Below are positions 48,700 to 55,901 of a stretch of 64,000 nucleotides of DNA, piece after piece. The DNA comes from Rhodanobacter thiooxydans. Lineage in GTDB: Bacteria > Pseudomonadota > Gammaproteobacteria > Xanthomonadales > Rhodanobacteraceae. Made by a program: the position numbers and the translations under genes. How positions within the stretch are numbered: the first letter of the stretch is position 1; the number at the start of each line of letters is the position of its first letter. The stretch covers positions 1 to 64,000 of the forward strand of contig NZ_CP127409.1 in NCBI RefSeq assembly GCF_030291135.1, in the 5' to 3' direction. The notes beneath the pieces are model-generated. The model was not told the origin of the DNA. It was given only the letters and a program-made list of their open reading frames with translations, and made no database searches.

Positions 48700-50145
48700 T
48701 CAGACGCGCCGCACCCGCATGCGGATCGCCTTGGTTTGCAGGTAGGCGTCGAGTCCTTCGCGACCGAGTTCGCGCCCCATGCCCGATAGTTTCCAACCGC
48801 CGAACGGCGCCTGCAGCTCGGAGGTGTCGTTGACGTTGACGCCGATCATGCCGAACTCGAGGCGCTCGGCGAGCGCCCAGCCGCGCTCGAGATCGTTGGT
48901 ATAGAGGTACGCGGCAAGGCCGAATGGCAGGCCGTTGGCTAGTTCGAGCATGTCGTTCTGGGTCGAGAAGGCACGGATCGCGGTGAGCGGGCCGAACGTC
49001 TCGGCGTTCATCGGCAGGCTGTCGAGTGGCGCATCGTCGATCAGCGTGGGGCGGAAAAAATGGCCTCCGCGGAGTGCCGCATCTTTGGGCGCGTGGCCGC
49101 CGGCGACGAGCTTGCCGCCCTTGCTGAGGGCATCGTCGAGATGCTCCCGCGTGCGGCTGATCACGCCGGCGTTGAGCGTAGGTCCGTAGGCGACGCCGGG
49201 CTCGCTGCCAGGGCCGAGCTTGATCGACTCGGTCAGCGCCACCAGGGCGTCCACGAAGCGGCGGTGTACGCGCTGGTCGACGAGGATGCGATTGACCGCG
49301 ATACAGATCTGGCCCATGTTCGAAAACGAACGGCGCACGGCGGCGGCGGCGGCGGCTTCGATGTCGGCGTCGGCGAGCACGATGAATGGTGCATGGCCGC
49401 CCAGTTCAAGGACCACGCGTTTCAGGTTGCCCGCCGCGCGGCGGGCGATATCCTGCCCGGCAGCGACCGAAGCCGTCGCGGAAATCGCGGCAATGTCCGG
49501 GTGCGCCGACAATGCCGCGCCGGCGCTGGGGCCCGTGCCCGGCAGGTTGGCGAGAACGCCGGCCGGCAGCCCCGCAGCGTGGAAGCAATCGACGAGGCGA
49601 GCGATCGCGAACGGCGTTTCGTGGGGTGGCTTGATGACGATCGGGCAGCCCGTGGCGAGCGCGGGCGCGATCTTCCAGCAATACAAATCGACCGGATAGT
49701 TCCACGGCACGATGCCGGCAGTGACGCCGATAGGCTGACGCGAGACCACGGTTTTGACGTCGAGGTCCGCGGTCGGACGCAGTTCGCCGCCGAGGCGACG
49801 GCCTTCCTCGGCGTAGTAGCGCAATACCTTGAGCCCGAAATCGACTTCCTTGCGCGCATCGGGAACGGGTTTGCCCTGTTCGAGGGTCAATAGGCGGGCA
49901 ATTTCGTCGCCTTCGGCTTCGATTCGGTTGGCGGCATCGTGCAGGATCGCCGCTCTCGCATCGGCCGGCATGCCTGCCCATGCAGGCAGTGCCCGTTTGG
50001 CGGCGGTGACTGCGCGGTCGACGTCAGCGGCATCGGCCAGTGCGGTCCGGCCGATGAGGTCGCCGGTGGCCGGATCGCGTACTTCGAACCAGTTATTATT
50101 CAGCGGCGCATGCCACTTGCCGTCGTAAAACAGAGTGGTTTCCAT
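48700..50145 (-). CDS. Aldehyde dehydrogenase with atypical cofactor motif
   Basis: The 481-residue protein retains Asn149 (VPWNY), Lys172 (IKPPHETP), general base Glu247 (LELGGHAPF) and nucleophile Cys281 (NMGQICIAVNR). It resembles betaine/aminobutyraldehyde and related dehydrogenases. The nearly invariant FTGS segment that contacts NAD is replaced by SATAS at 222-226. It is the last gene of unit 1, 7 bp after the SIS gene, so it probably oxidises an aldehyde made by that unit and passes an acid to unit 2. Specificity is unknown. Confidence 0.8.
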   Translation of the reverse strand: METTLFYDGKWHAPLNNNWFEVRDPATGDLIGRTALADAADVDRAVTAAKRALPAWAGMPADARAAILHDAANRIEAEGDEIARLLTLEQGKPVPDARKEVDFGLKVLRYYAEEGRRLGGELRPTADLDVKTVVSRQPIGVTAGIVPWNYPVDLYCWKIAPALATGCPIVIKPPHETPFAIARLVDCFHAAGLPAGVLANLPGTGPSAGAALSAHPDIAAISATASVAAGQDIARRAAGNLKRVVLELGGHAPFIVLADADIEAAAAAAVRRSFSNMGQICIAVNRILVDQRVHRRFVDALVALTESIKLGPGSEPGVAYGPTLNAGVISRTREHLDDALSKGGKLVAGGHAPKDAALRGGHFFRPTLIDDAPLDSLPMNAETFGPLTAIRAFSTQNDMLELANGLPFGLAAYLYTNDLERGWALAERLEFGMIGVNVNDTSELQAPFGGWKLSGMGRELGREGLDAYLQTKAIRMRVRRV

Positions 50146-50152
50146 GTGCGAC

Positions 50153-50923
50153 TCACATTGTCCGCATCGAGAGCCGGCGCCACAGCTCGGCGTAGTTGAG
50201 ATCGTTCTGGCGATCGGCCGCGGCTTTTTCGGTCGTGTTGGGATTGACCATGAGCATCGGCTTGGCCCCGCGTGCGGCGAGCTTCTCGACCGTCGCGGCA
50301 TTGATCGCCTGGCCGATCGCGATCGCGAGGCTCGTCGAGGTGGCGCCGGTGCGGCCGGCGACGCCTTCGACCTCGAGCGCCGCGTCGCCCTTCGGCACAC
50401 CGGTATCGATCACGACGTCGGCGATTTCGTAGAGGTGCTTGCCGCTGGAATGGCGCGAGGGGGTTGACGACGAATGCGGCACGCTGGTCACGCCGATGAC
50501 GCGCAGCCCGCGGCGTTTGGCGCCTAGCGCGATATCGAGAGTCACCGCGTTGAGGCCCGAATGCGAGAAGATCAGCATGCTGTCATCGGACTCGATCTGG
50601 TGCGCGGAGAGAATCGCGTCGCCGTAGCCCTCCTGCGCGTGGATGAAGCGGTATTGGCGCGCCCCCATGTCGCCGAGTACGTGGTGGAACGAGATCATCG
50701 TGCTTTCGACGATGGGGCGGAAACCGACGACGGTACCGGTACGCGGAAACATCTCAAGCGCGGCGAACGCACCGTGCCCGGTGCCGAACGTGAACACGAG
50801 ACGGTCGCGGGCGATCGTGTCGGCGCAGATTTCGGCTGCGGCATCGATCGCTGCCGCTTGCGTATCGAAGATATGTTCGAGGCGACGGGAAAGAAGCTGG
50901 TGATAGTCGCGAACGATGCTCAT
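50153..50923 (-). CDS. UPF0309-family SIS-domain sugar (phosphate) isomerase-like protein
   Basis: The 256-residue protein has one SIS domain. The N-terminal helices (LEHIFDTQAAAIDAAAE) lead to RLVFTFGTGHGAFAALEMFPR, and the phosphosugar-binding type segment DDSMLIFSHSGLNAVTLDIAL follows. The overall pattern is that of the uncharacterised UPF0309 family. SIS domains bind phosphorylated sugars and often catalyse aldose-ketose isomerisation. It overlaps the phosphorylase-like gene by four bases (ATGA), so the two are translationally coupled. Isomerisation of the sugar phosphate released in this pathway is the natural guess. Confidence 0.78.
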   Translation of the reverse strand: MSIVRDYHQLLSRRLEHIFDTQAAAIDAAAEICADTIARDRLVFTFGTGHGAFAALEMFPRTGTVVGFRPIVESTMISFHHVLGDMGARQYRFIHAQEGYGDAILSAHQIESDDSMLIFSHSGLNAVTLDIALGAKRRGLRVIGVTSVPHSSSTPSRHSSGKHLYEIADVVIDTGVPKGDAALEVEGVAGRTGATSTSLAIAIGQAINAATVEKLAARGAKPMLMVNPNTTEKAAADRQNDLNYAELWRRLSMRTM

Positions 50924-51681
50924 GCGTGGGTTTCCTCGATGGTGGCCGGAGTGCGCACGAGCGCGTCCAGGCCGAAACGGAACAGTTCGCTTTCGCGGGC
51001 AAGCATCGTTTCCGCACCCAGCTTGTCCCGGGTCAGGCTGTCGACGCTTGCCACGCAGAGCGTGCCGACGCGGGCGCGTAGCGCCGCAGCAGCGGCGAAC
51101 AGCGCAGAACTCTCCATGTCGATCGCGTGGACACCCTGGGCGATGAGCGTGGCGCGCGTCTCCTCAACGCGTGCGGTATCGGCGGGATCAAGCGCGAACA
51201 TGTCCCGATAGAAGCCGTCGTAGCTGGCGAAACGTACCTGATGCCAAGTCCGGCCGCTCGATGCGAGCGTGCTTTCCAGGTTCGCGCGCAGGTCGATGTC
51301 CGCCATAGCGCGGTCACATGGCCCCGCATACACCTGTGAGGTGCCTTCGCGGCAGAGCGCGTCGGCGCCGACGACAAAATCGCCAAGCCGGATTGGCGGC
51401 AAGGTCATGGCGGTGCCCATGCGCAGGAAGCTGCGCACGCCGAGATCGAACAGTTCGTGCAGGACGATGGTTGCGATCGGTGCGCCCATGCCGAAGGTGG
51501 CGGCGGTGATGCGGGTGCCGTTCCACGTTCCGGTGATCGTGCGCAACATGCGGTTTTCGCCGAGCCATTGGACGTCGGTGAGCAGGTTGGCCAGGCGATC
51601 AATGCGACCGGGGTCGCCGAGTAGCACGGCTCGCGGAGCCACTTGGTCAGAATTGATACCGAGATACCAGGCGCGTTTCAT
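50920..51681 (-). CDS. Nucleoside phosphorylase-like protein (PNP/UDP family)
   Basis: The 253-residue protein has the PNP/UDP fold signatures: VLLGDPGRIDRLANLL at the phosphate-binding N-terminus, ATFGMGAPIATIVLHELFDLG, RMGTAMTL and the nucleoside-ribose binding IDMESSALFAAAAAL. Family enzymes cleave N-glycosidic bonds of nucleosides with phosphate, giving a base and ribose 1-phosphate. The active-site spacing resembles uridine phosphorylases, but base specificity cannot be read. It follows the PfkB gene by 28 bp and overlaps the UPF0309 gene. Its presence suggests that the substrate of the island contains an N-glycosidic bond. Confidence 0.8.
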   Translation of the reverse strand: MKRAWYLGINSDQVAPRAVLLGDPGRIDRLANLLTDVQWLGENRMLRTITGTWNGTRITAATFGMGAPIATIVLHELFDLGVRSFLRMGTAMTLPPIRLGDFVVGADALCREGTSQVYAGPCDRAMADIDLRANLESTLASSGRTWHQVRFASYDGFYRDMFALDPADTARVEETRATLIAQGVHAIDMESSALFAAAAALRARVGTLCVASVDSLTRDKLGAETMLARESELFRFGLDALVRTPATIEETHA

Positions 51682-51709
51682 CGAATATGACTCTCGTAAA
51701 TTGCAGAAC

Positions 51710-52549
51710 TTAGGTACGCCGGCGCAGCAGTTCGGACGAAGCGAGCGCGCCGGACCGCACGGCGGCGACGGGATCCGTCTCGCCGCCGAGCAGGGCGGCG
51801 AGCGTCGCGCCGGCCAGCGTATCGCCGGCTCCCGTTGCATCACCCACCTGCAACGGGGTGACGGGGATATGCATCGTGGTGCCGCGGCTGCGGATGTGGA
51901 TTGGTTCGGCGCCGCGCGTCTCGACAACGATTTGTTCGGCATCGGCATCGACTGTGGCGTCGTCGATCCAGGTGCGTTCGTCACCGTTGCAGAATACGTA
52001 ACGTGCGCGTTGCCCGAGCCGTGTGCGCAGTTCGGGCGGAAATGAGATTGGATCGTTCTTCGCGACCCATACGATGAGAGCGTCGTCACGCGCGATGTCG
52101 AGCGCGCGCAATCCACAGGCGGCGGGGCCGACGGTAACCACGACCATATCGGCCTTGCGGATCAGGTCTTCCTGTGTCGACGTCGTGGCGCTGCCCGCCG
52201 AGCCGAAATCGATCAGGCATGCGCAGCGGCCGTCGTCCTTATAGAGCAACATGGAAACCGGCGTCGTGGCTCCGGTTGAGGCATCGATACCTTGCGTGCC
52301 GATGCCATGGCGATGGCAATGGTCGGCATAGAGATTTCCCATGGCGTCGTCGCCGGTCCAGGTGACGATATCGACGCCGAAGCCGGCTTGTGCAAGCGGA
52401 CGCGCGACATAGAACGAGCACCCGCCGGGCCGCGGCCACTCATCGCGCGGACGGCTGCTGATACGGCTGGTCCAACCCCAGCGGACATCGCCGTCAACGC
52501 TCGCGGCGTAGTCGAGGCAGGCGTAGCCGAGCACGGCGATGCGGGTCAT
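51710..52549 (-). CDS. PfkB-family sugar/nucleoside kinase
   Basis: This 279-residue ribokinase-like kinase has the N-terminal substrate region (IAVLGYACLDYAAS), the Gly-Gly pair in PRPGGCSFYVARPLAQAG and the C-terminal GDATGAGDTLAGATLAALL with catalytic base Asp253. Family members phosphorylate sugars or nucleosides at a hydroxymethyl group. The ATG at 52549 overlaps the preceding hydrolase stop by four bases. In the operon context it may phosphorylate the sugar or nucleoside that the phosphorylase and SIS protein handle. It is on the short side for the family (about 300). Confidence 0.82.
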   Translation of the reverse strand: MTRIAVLGYACLDYAASVDGDVRWGWTSRISSRPRDEWPRPGGCSFYVARPLAQAGFGVDIVTWTGDDAMGNLYADHCHRHGIGTQGIDASTGATTPVSMLLYKDDGRCACLIDFGSAGSATTSTQEDLIRKADMVVVTVGPAACGLRALDIARDDALIVWVAKNDPISFPPELRTRLGQRARYVFCNGDERTWIDDATVDADAEQIVVETRGAEPIHIRSRGTTMHIPVTPLQVGDATGAGDTLAGATLAALLGGETDPVAAVRSGALASSELLRRRT

Positions 52550-53142
52550 AAGAGCACCTTGCAAGCGTCGTCGGTCGACGATAGCCAGCCCATGTAGCGA
52601 CGAATATCCTCGCGGGCGGCGGCGGCGAGTTCGGCGCGGTTGGAGTTGGTGGCATCGCCGACAAGCAGGCAGCGATAGCCGAGGCCGAAACCGTCCTGGA
52701 TCGTCGCGCGCACGCAGACGTTGGTCTTGACTCCGGCGACAATGAGGCGGCGCACCCCGTTTTCGCGAAGGAGCAAGTCGAGATCGGTGCTGAAGAACGC
52801 GCTGAAGCGACGCTTGATCAGGCCGATTTCGCGTGGAGCACCGTCCGAAGGCGGGCCGAACCCGGTGAAATACTGCGCATTGAAGGAATCGCTTTGTCCA
52901 TGCGCTGGCAGCTTGTGCGATTCGAAGTCGGCGAGTCCCGGTCGGTGCACGTCGGCGACGTGGACGATCAGGCGGCCGCCGCTTCGTGCTGCATCAAGCA
53001 GGATGGCAAGTTGCGGCAGGATGTGTTGCGCTTCTGGATAGAAGTTCTCGCCGTCAGGATGGAAAAAGGCGTTCTGTACGTCGACCAGGACGAGGGCGAC
53101 CTCGCCTGCGCTAGGATCGATTGCGTTCGATGTCCCCGACAT
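52546..53142 (-). CDS. Isochorismatase-fold cysteine hydrolase
   Basis: The 198-residue protein has the family triad: Asp21 in LVDVQNAFF, Lys110 in GLIKRRFSAF and Cys143 in GVKTNVCVRATIQDGF, before which lies the usual cis-peptide region. Such enzymes hydrolyse amide or imide bonds (nicotinamidase, ureidoacrylate or maleamate amidohydrolase) or vinyl ethers. The full Asp-His-His metal site of nicotinamidases is not evident. It is second in unit 1, 19 bp after gntR and overlapping the kinase gene. It probably releases ammonia or another small group from the imported compound. Confidence 0.83.
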   Translation of the reverse strand: MSGTSNAIDPSAGEVALVLVDVQNAFFHPDGENFYPEAQHILPQLAILLDAARSGGRLIVHVADVHRPGLADFESHKLPAHGQSDSFNAQYFTGFGPPSDGAPREIGLIKRRFSAFFSTDLDLLLRENGVRRLIVAGVKTNVCVRATIQDGFGLGYRCLLVGDATNSNRAELAAAAREDIRRYMGWLSSTDDACKVLL

Positions 53143-53161
53143 GGTGATTTCCCCCTAGATC

Positions 53162-53956
53162 TCAGGAAATCTTCCAGCCGAGCCGTTGCAACTTGGCCCG
53201 GCTTGAGCGTCCGGCTTGCGGAACTGCGAGGCTGACCGTGTAGCTGTAGCTCTCGCCTGCATAATCGGATTCGACTATTTCAAGCAGGCCACTGTCGGCG
53301 TCGTAGCTCTTGCGATGCAGCGTCATCAATACGGCACGAGCCGGTAGCTTGAGCAGGCGCGCTTCCTGCGCCGTAGCCGCGCGCGCGTGCAGGATCTCCT
53401 CGGCATGATCGACCGGAATGCCGGCTTCGGTGTAGGCGCGATAGAGGGAAAAGTCCGGCGCGCGCAATTCCTCGGCGTTTTCCGGAGCGAGTGCCTTCAA
53501 GCGACTCGCGATGCGCATCGGCAGGATGCTGTTGTGGATCGACCATGGTGTGCCATCGACAAAGCGCAAGCGCAGGAGTTGCACCGCCGCGGTAGTGCAG
53601 CCGTATTGCAAGGCTTGCTCGCGCGTCAAGTCGTTGCGCTTCAAAAGCTTGTGGGAGGGCTTGCGGCCATGCTGTCGCACGGTTTCGGAAAAGCTCGCGA
53701 GCAGACCGGGCTGGCGATGCAGGGCAGGGCGCGAAACGTACGTGCCAGCGCCTTGGCGGCGCTGAACGAGACCTTCCTGAATCAACATTTCGACAGCGCG
53801 TACCACCGTGCCGCGGCTAATGCCGTACAGACGACACAGTTCCGGTTCACTCGGCAATGTATCGCCGGGATTCCAGCGGCCCGACAGGATGCCCTCGCGC
53901 AAATCGTTGGCGAGCTGCAGGTAGAGGGGAGACGCTTGTTTGGTCAGCGATGGCAT
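53162..53956 (-). CDS. GntR/HutC-subfamily transcriptional regulator of the island
   Basis: The 264-residue protein has an N-terminal winged helix (PLYLQLANDLREGILSG, LPSEPELCRLYGISRGTVVR) and a C-terminal UTRA ligand domain typical of the HutC subfamily, whose known ligands are often sugars, amino acids or nucleoside-like compounds. It heads unit 1. A 16-bp perfect palindrome starts 22 bp upstream of its ATG, and the same 12-bp core lies before the TonB-receptor gene. It is thus the likely autoregulated repressor of both units. No Shine-Dalgarno sequence is visible, and the predicted transcription start coincides with the ATG. Confidence 0.88.
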   Translation of the reverse strand: MPSLTKQASPLYLQLANDLREGILSGRWNPGDTLPSEPELCRLYGISRGTVVRAVEMLIQEGLVQRRQGAGTYVSRPALHRQPGLLASFSETVRQHGRKPSHKLLKRNDLTREQALQYGCTTAAVQLLRLRFVDGTPWSIHNSILPMRIASRLKALAPENAEELRAPDFSLYRAYTEAGIPVDHAEEILHARAATAQEARLLKLPARAVLMTLHRKSYDADSGLLEIVESDYAGESYSYTVSLAVPQAGRSSRAKLQRLGWKIS

Positions 53957-53962
53957 GTAGGT

Positions 53963-53991
53963 ATTCTCGCATTGTTAAGTTGACTAGTCAA
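53963..53991 (-). promoter_or_regulatory. Predicted promoter of island unit 1 (gntR), possibly leaderless
   Basis: On the minus strand TTGACT (53991-53986) and GAGAAT (53968-53963) are 17 bases apart, matching the -35 in 5 of 6 and the -10 in 4 of 6 positions. Initiation about seven bases downstream would fall at or next to the gntR ATG (53956). The mRNA may then be leaderless, which agrees with the missing ribosome-binding site. Confidence 0.5.
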
Positions 53992-53993
53992 CT
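53978..53993. promoter_or_regulatory. GntR/HutC-type operator, copy 1 (gntR promoter)
   Basis: AGTTGACTAGTCAACT is a perfect 16-bp palindrome. Its central 12 bp (53980-53991) recur exactly at 48647-48658. It overlaps the predicted -35 of the gntR promoter, consistent with autorepression. Confidence 0.72.
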
Positions 53994-54063
53994 AATAGAA
54001 CCCATGACGTCCTTGCAGATGACTTGAAGGGAAGTTCAGCTGGCGCGGCGGGGGGAGTTTAGA

Positions 54064-54432
54064 GGATGGCCGAAGCTGGCCCGCCAAGCACGGCATTCGG
54101 GCCAAGGGCAGGAAGCGGTTCAAGGTCACCACCGACAGCAACCACGACCTGCAGATTTCAGGGCGGTGCTCGCGGACTATGCCATCGCTGCGTCGATGAG
54201 CCGGCGCGGCAGCTGCTGGGACAATGCCTGCAGCGAAACGCTGCTCGGTTCGCTGAAGGTGGAGCGACTGCACGGCCAGCGCTTCCTCACCCGTCGCCAT
54301 GCCAAGGATGAAACGCTCGCTTGGCTGCTCCGGTACGGCCAGTCCCGATTGCACTCCACCTTGAACTACGTCAGCCCGATGCAGTTCGAGCAACACTGGC
54401 CGGCGGGCCAAGCTACGCAAGCCAGCTCATGA
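54064..54432 (+). pseudogene. Decayed IS3-family transposase (orfB) remnant
   Basis: One frame reads GIRAKGRKRFKVTTDSNHDL (54092 to about 54151), the early part of an IS3-family OrfB. It then jumps to another frame with DFRAVLADYAIAASMSRRG, then SCWDNACSETLLGSLKVE and a C-terminal HSTLNYVSPMQFEQHW ending at 54432. The central part with the first two catalytic Asp residues (over 100 codons) is deleted, and the deletion shifts the frame, so no active transposase can be made. The remnant lies at the right edge of the catabolic island and records mobile-element activity there. No terminal inverted repeats could be assigned. Confidence 0.82.
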
Positions 54433-54611
54433 CCCCGGTTGCGCAGATGTACGCCAGTCGCGACGACGATTTCGGAAACGGCCGCCTCAGTCGCACGGTC
54501 TTCGACCAGACGATCGAGCATCAAGCCGAACGACTGATGGACGACCCCGCCGCATCGACGCGGATCATCACCAGGGTCGACATTCTCAGGCTGCGAACTG
54601 AGACAGCGTGA
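54433..54611 (+). pseudogene. C-terminal remnant of a CbxX/SpoVK-like AAA ATPase
   Basis: Directly after the transposase stop, an open segment reads MYASRDDDFGNGRLSRTVFD and IEHQAERLMDDPAASTRIIT, then RVDILRL, ending at TGA 54611. The pattern matches the C-terminal helical domain of CbxX/CfxQ/SpoVK-type AAA+ ATPases. All ATPase motifs are missing, so this is a 3' fragment, probably cut by the IS insertion or island rearrangement. The assignment rests on a short stretch. Confidence 0.45.
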
Positions 54612-54874
54612 ACGGTGGCCTGGCAGGAGCCTAGTTTGGATTAAGCCATGAATCGGGTACGGGTTGACCCATGTGTCGAGGGTGACCGGTATCAGCAAGC
54701 CTTTACGTACTTGAAAGTCACCGACAAACAGCAATAACGACCCCATGGGTTCACTTCCGACCCGAAGCGGACATCGCGGATGTCATCAAGCGAAACGCCT
54801 ACGTCCGCATCTGATGCCGAGAGATTCCGGCTTTCGTCAGGATGATGCGTGGCGTGCGGTGACTTGCCTCGCAA
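54612..54874. other. Gene-poor remnant sequence before phhA
   Basis: There is no convincing gene here. Short frames exist on both strands (for example minus 54692-54874), but they show no start signals, codon bias or recognisable motifs. The base composition is lower in GC than the following phhA gene, so this is probably degraded DNA at the right junction of the island. Confidence 0.5.
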
Positions 54875-55762
54875 TCACGTATCCGCGCCGGTCGCAAATC
54901 CCTCTCGCGTGCCGCGGGTGAACACGCGGTCGCCGTCCAGCACGTCGCCGGCGGCATGCGCAGGCGCTTGCTTCAGCTTCGCGTAGATCGGCGTGAAGTC
55001 GGGATGCGTCGCCTCGAACAGCTGCTCGAAGCTGTCGATCACGAAATAGGTCTGCTGGTAGGTGTCGATGCGGTAGCGCGTGCTCATCACGCGTTCCAGG
55101 CCGAAGCCGATGCGGTTCGGCGAGGGCGAATCGAGGCAGTAGATCGACTCGCCCTTGGAGCTGACGATGCCGGCGCCGTAGATGCGCATGCCATCGCTGG
55201 TGTTGATCAGGCCGAACTCCACCGTGTACCAGTACAGCCGCGTGAGATTCATCAACGCGTCGGGGCCGAGCGCGAACGCCTTCATGCCGCCGCGGCCGTA
55301 GGCCTGCATGTAGTCGGCGAACACCGGGTTCAGCAGCAGCGGCACGTGGCCGAACATGTCGTGGAACAGGTCCGGTTCGCTCAGGTAGTCGAGCTGGTCG
55401 GGTTTCCTGATCCACCAGCTGACCGGGAAGCGGCGGTGGGCCAGGTGGTCGAAGAACACCTCGTCCGGCAGCAGGCCTTCCACCGCGACCAGCTCCCAGC
55501 CGGTGGCGGCGCCGAGCACCTTGTTCATCTCGGCAAACTTCGGGATGCCGCCGTCGCCCAGGCCAAAGCGTTCCACGCCGTCGAGGAATTCCTGGCAGGC
55601 ACGGCCGGGCAGCAGTTCGCGCTGGCGCTTGAACAAGGTGTCCCATACCTCGTGGTCGGTCTGGCTGTAGCTGGCCCACGGCTGCTCGACCACGCCGGTG
55701 GCGTACACCGGCACGTAGCCGCGATCGGTCTGCTGGTGTTCGACTTTGCGGGGCGTGTCCAT
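54875..55762 (-). CDS. phhA: Phenylalanine 4-hydroxylase
   Basis: PhhA is the pterin-dependent, non-haem iron enzyme that converts phenylalanine to tyrosine. The 295-residue catalytic-domain protein has the iron ligands His134 and His139 in DLFHDMFGHVPLL and Glu182 in WYTVEFGL. WASYSQTDHEVWDTLFKRQ lies near the N-terminus. Bacterial enzymes are usually 260-300 residues. The ATG at 55762 (MDTPRKVEHQ) is preferred over upstream in-frame codons, which lack conservation. A divergent AsnC-type regulator lies 139 bp away, a common arrangement for phhA. No pterin dehydratase gene (phhB) is adjacent. Confidence 0.95.
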   Translation of the reverse strand: MDTPRKVEHQQTDRGYVPVYATGVVEQPWASYSQTDHEVWDTLFKRQRELLPGRACQEFLDGVERFGLGDGGIPKFAEMNKVLGAATGWELVAVEGLLPDEVFFDHLAHRRFPVSWWIRKPDQLDYLSEPDLFHDMFGHVPLLLNPVFADYMQAYGRGGMKAFALGPDALMNLTRLYWYTVEFGLINTSDGMRIYGAGIVSSKGESIYCLDSPSPNRIGFGLERVMSTRYRIDTYQQTYFVIDSFEQLFEATHPDFTPIYAKLKQAPAHAAGDVLDGDRVFTRGTREGFATGADT

Positions 55763-55844
55763 GGACTCGATTCCGGTGCGGCACAGGGCAAGCCATAGCA
55801 TACGGCGGTTTTCTCGCAGCAAGGTTGCTTTATTGCATTGATCG

Positions 55845-55859
55845 GTGCATTAAATGCAC
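55845..55859. promoter_or_regulatory. Palindrome in the phhA/AsnC-type regulator intergenic region
   Basis: GTGCATT-A-AATGCAC is a perfect 7+1+7 inverted repeat in the A/T-rich 139-bp gap between the divergent genes. A nearby TTGCATTGA gives a partial extra half-site. The size and the 15-bp periodic dyad fit an Lrp/AsnC-family binding site, so it may be the target of the adjacent regulator. Confidence 0.55.
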
Positions 55860-55901
55860 TATTCTTGCTAGGTAATAAGCATTATCTGAAATTTATTGCG
55901 T

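Noticed and set aside
52546..53142. Assignment of the cysteine hydrolase as nicotinamidase
   Set aside because: The Asp-His-His metal-binding pattern of nicotinamidases is not clear, so only the fold and the Asp-Lys-Cys triad are reported.
54692..54874. 60-codon minus-strand frame next to phhA
   Set aside because: It has no ribosome-binding site, no motifs and lies in degraded DNA at the island edge.
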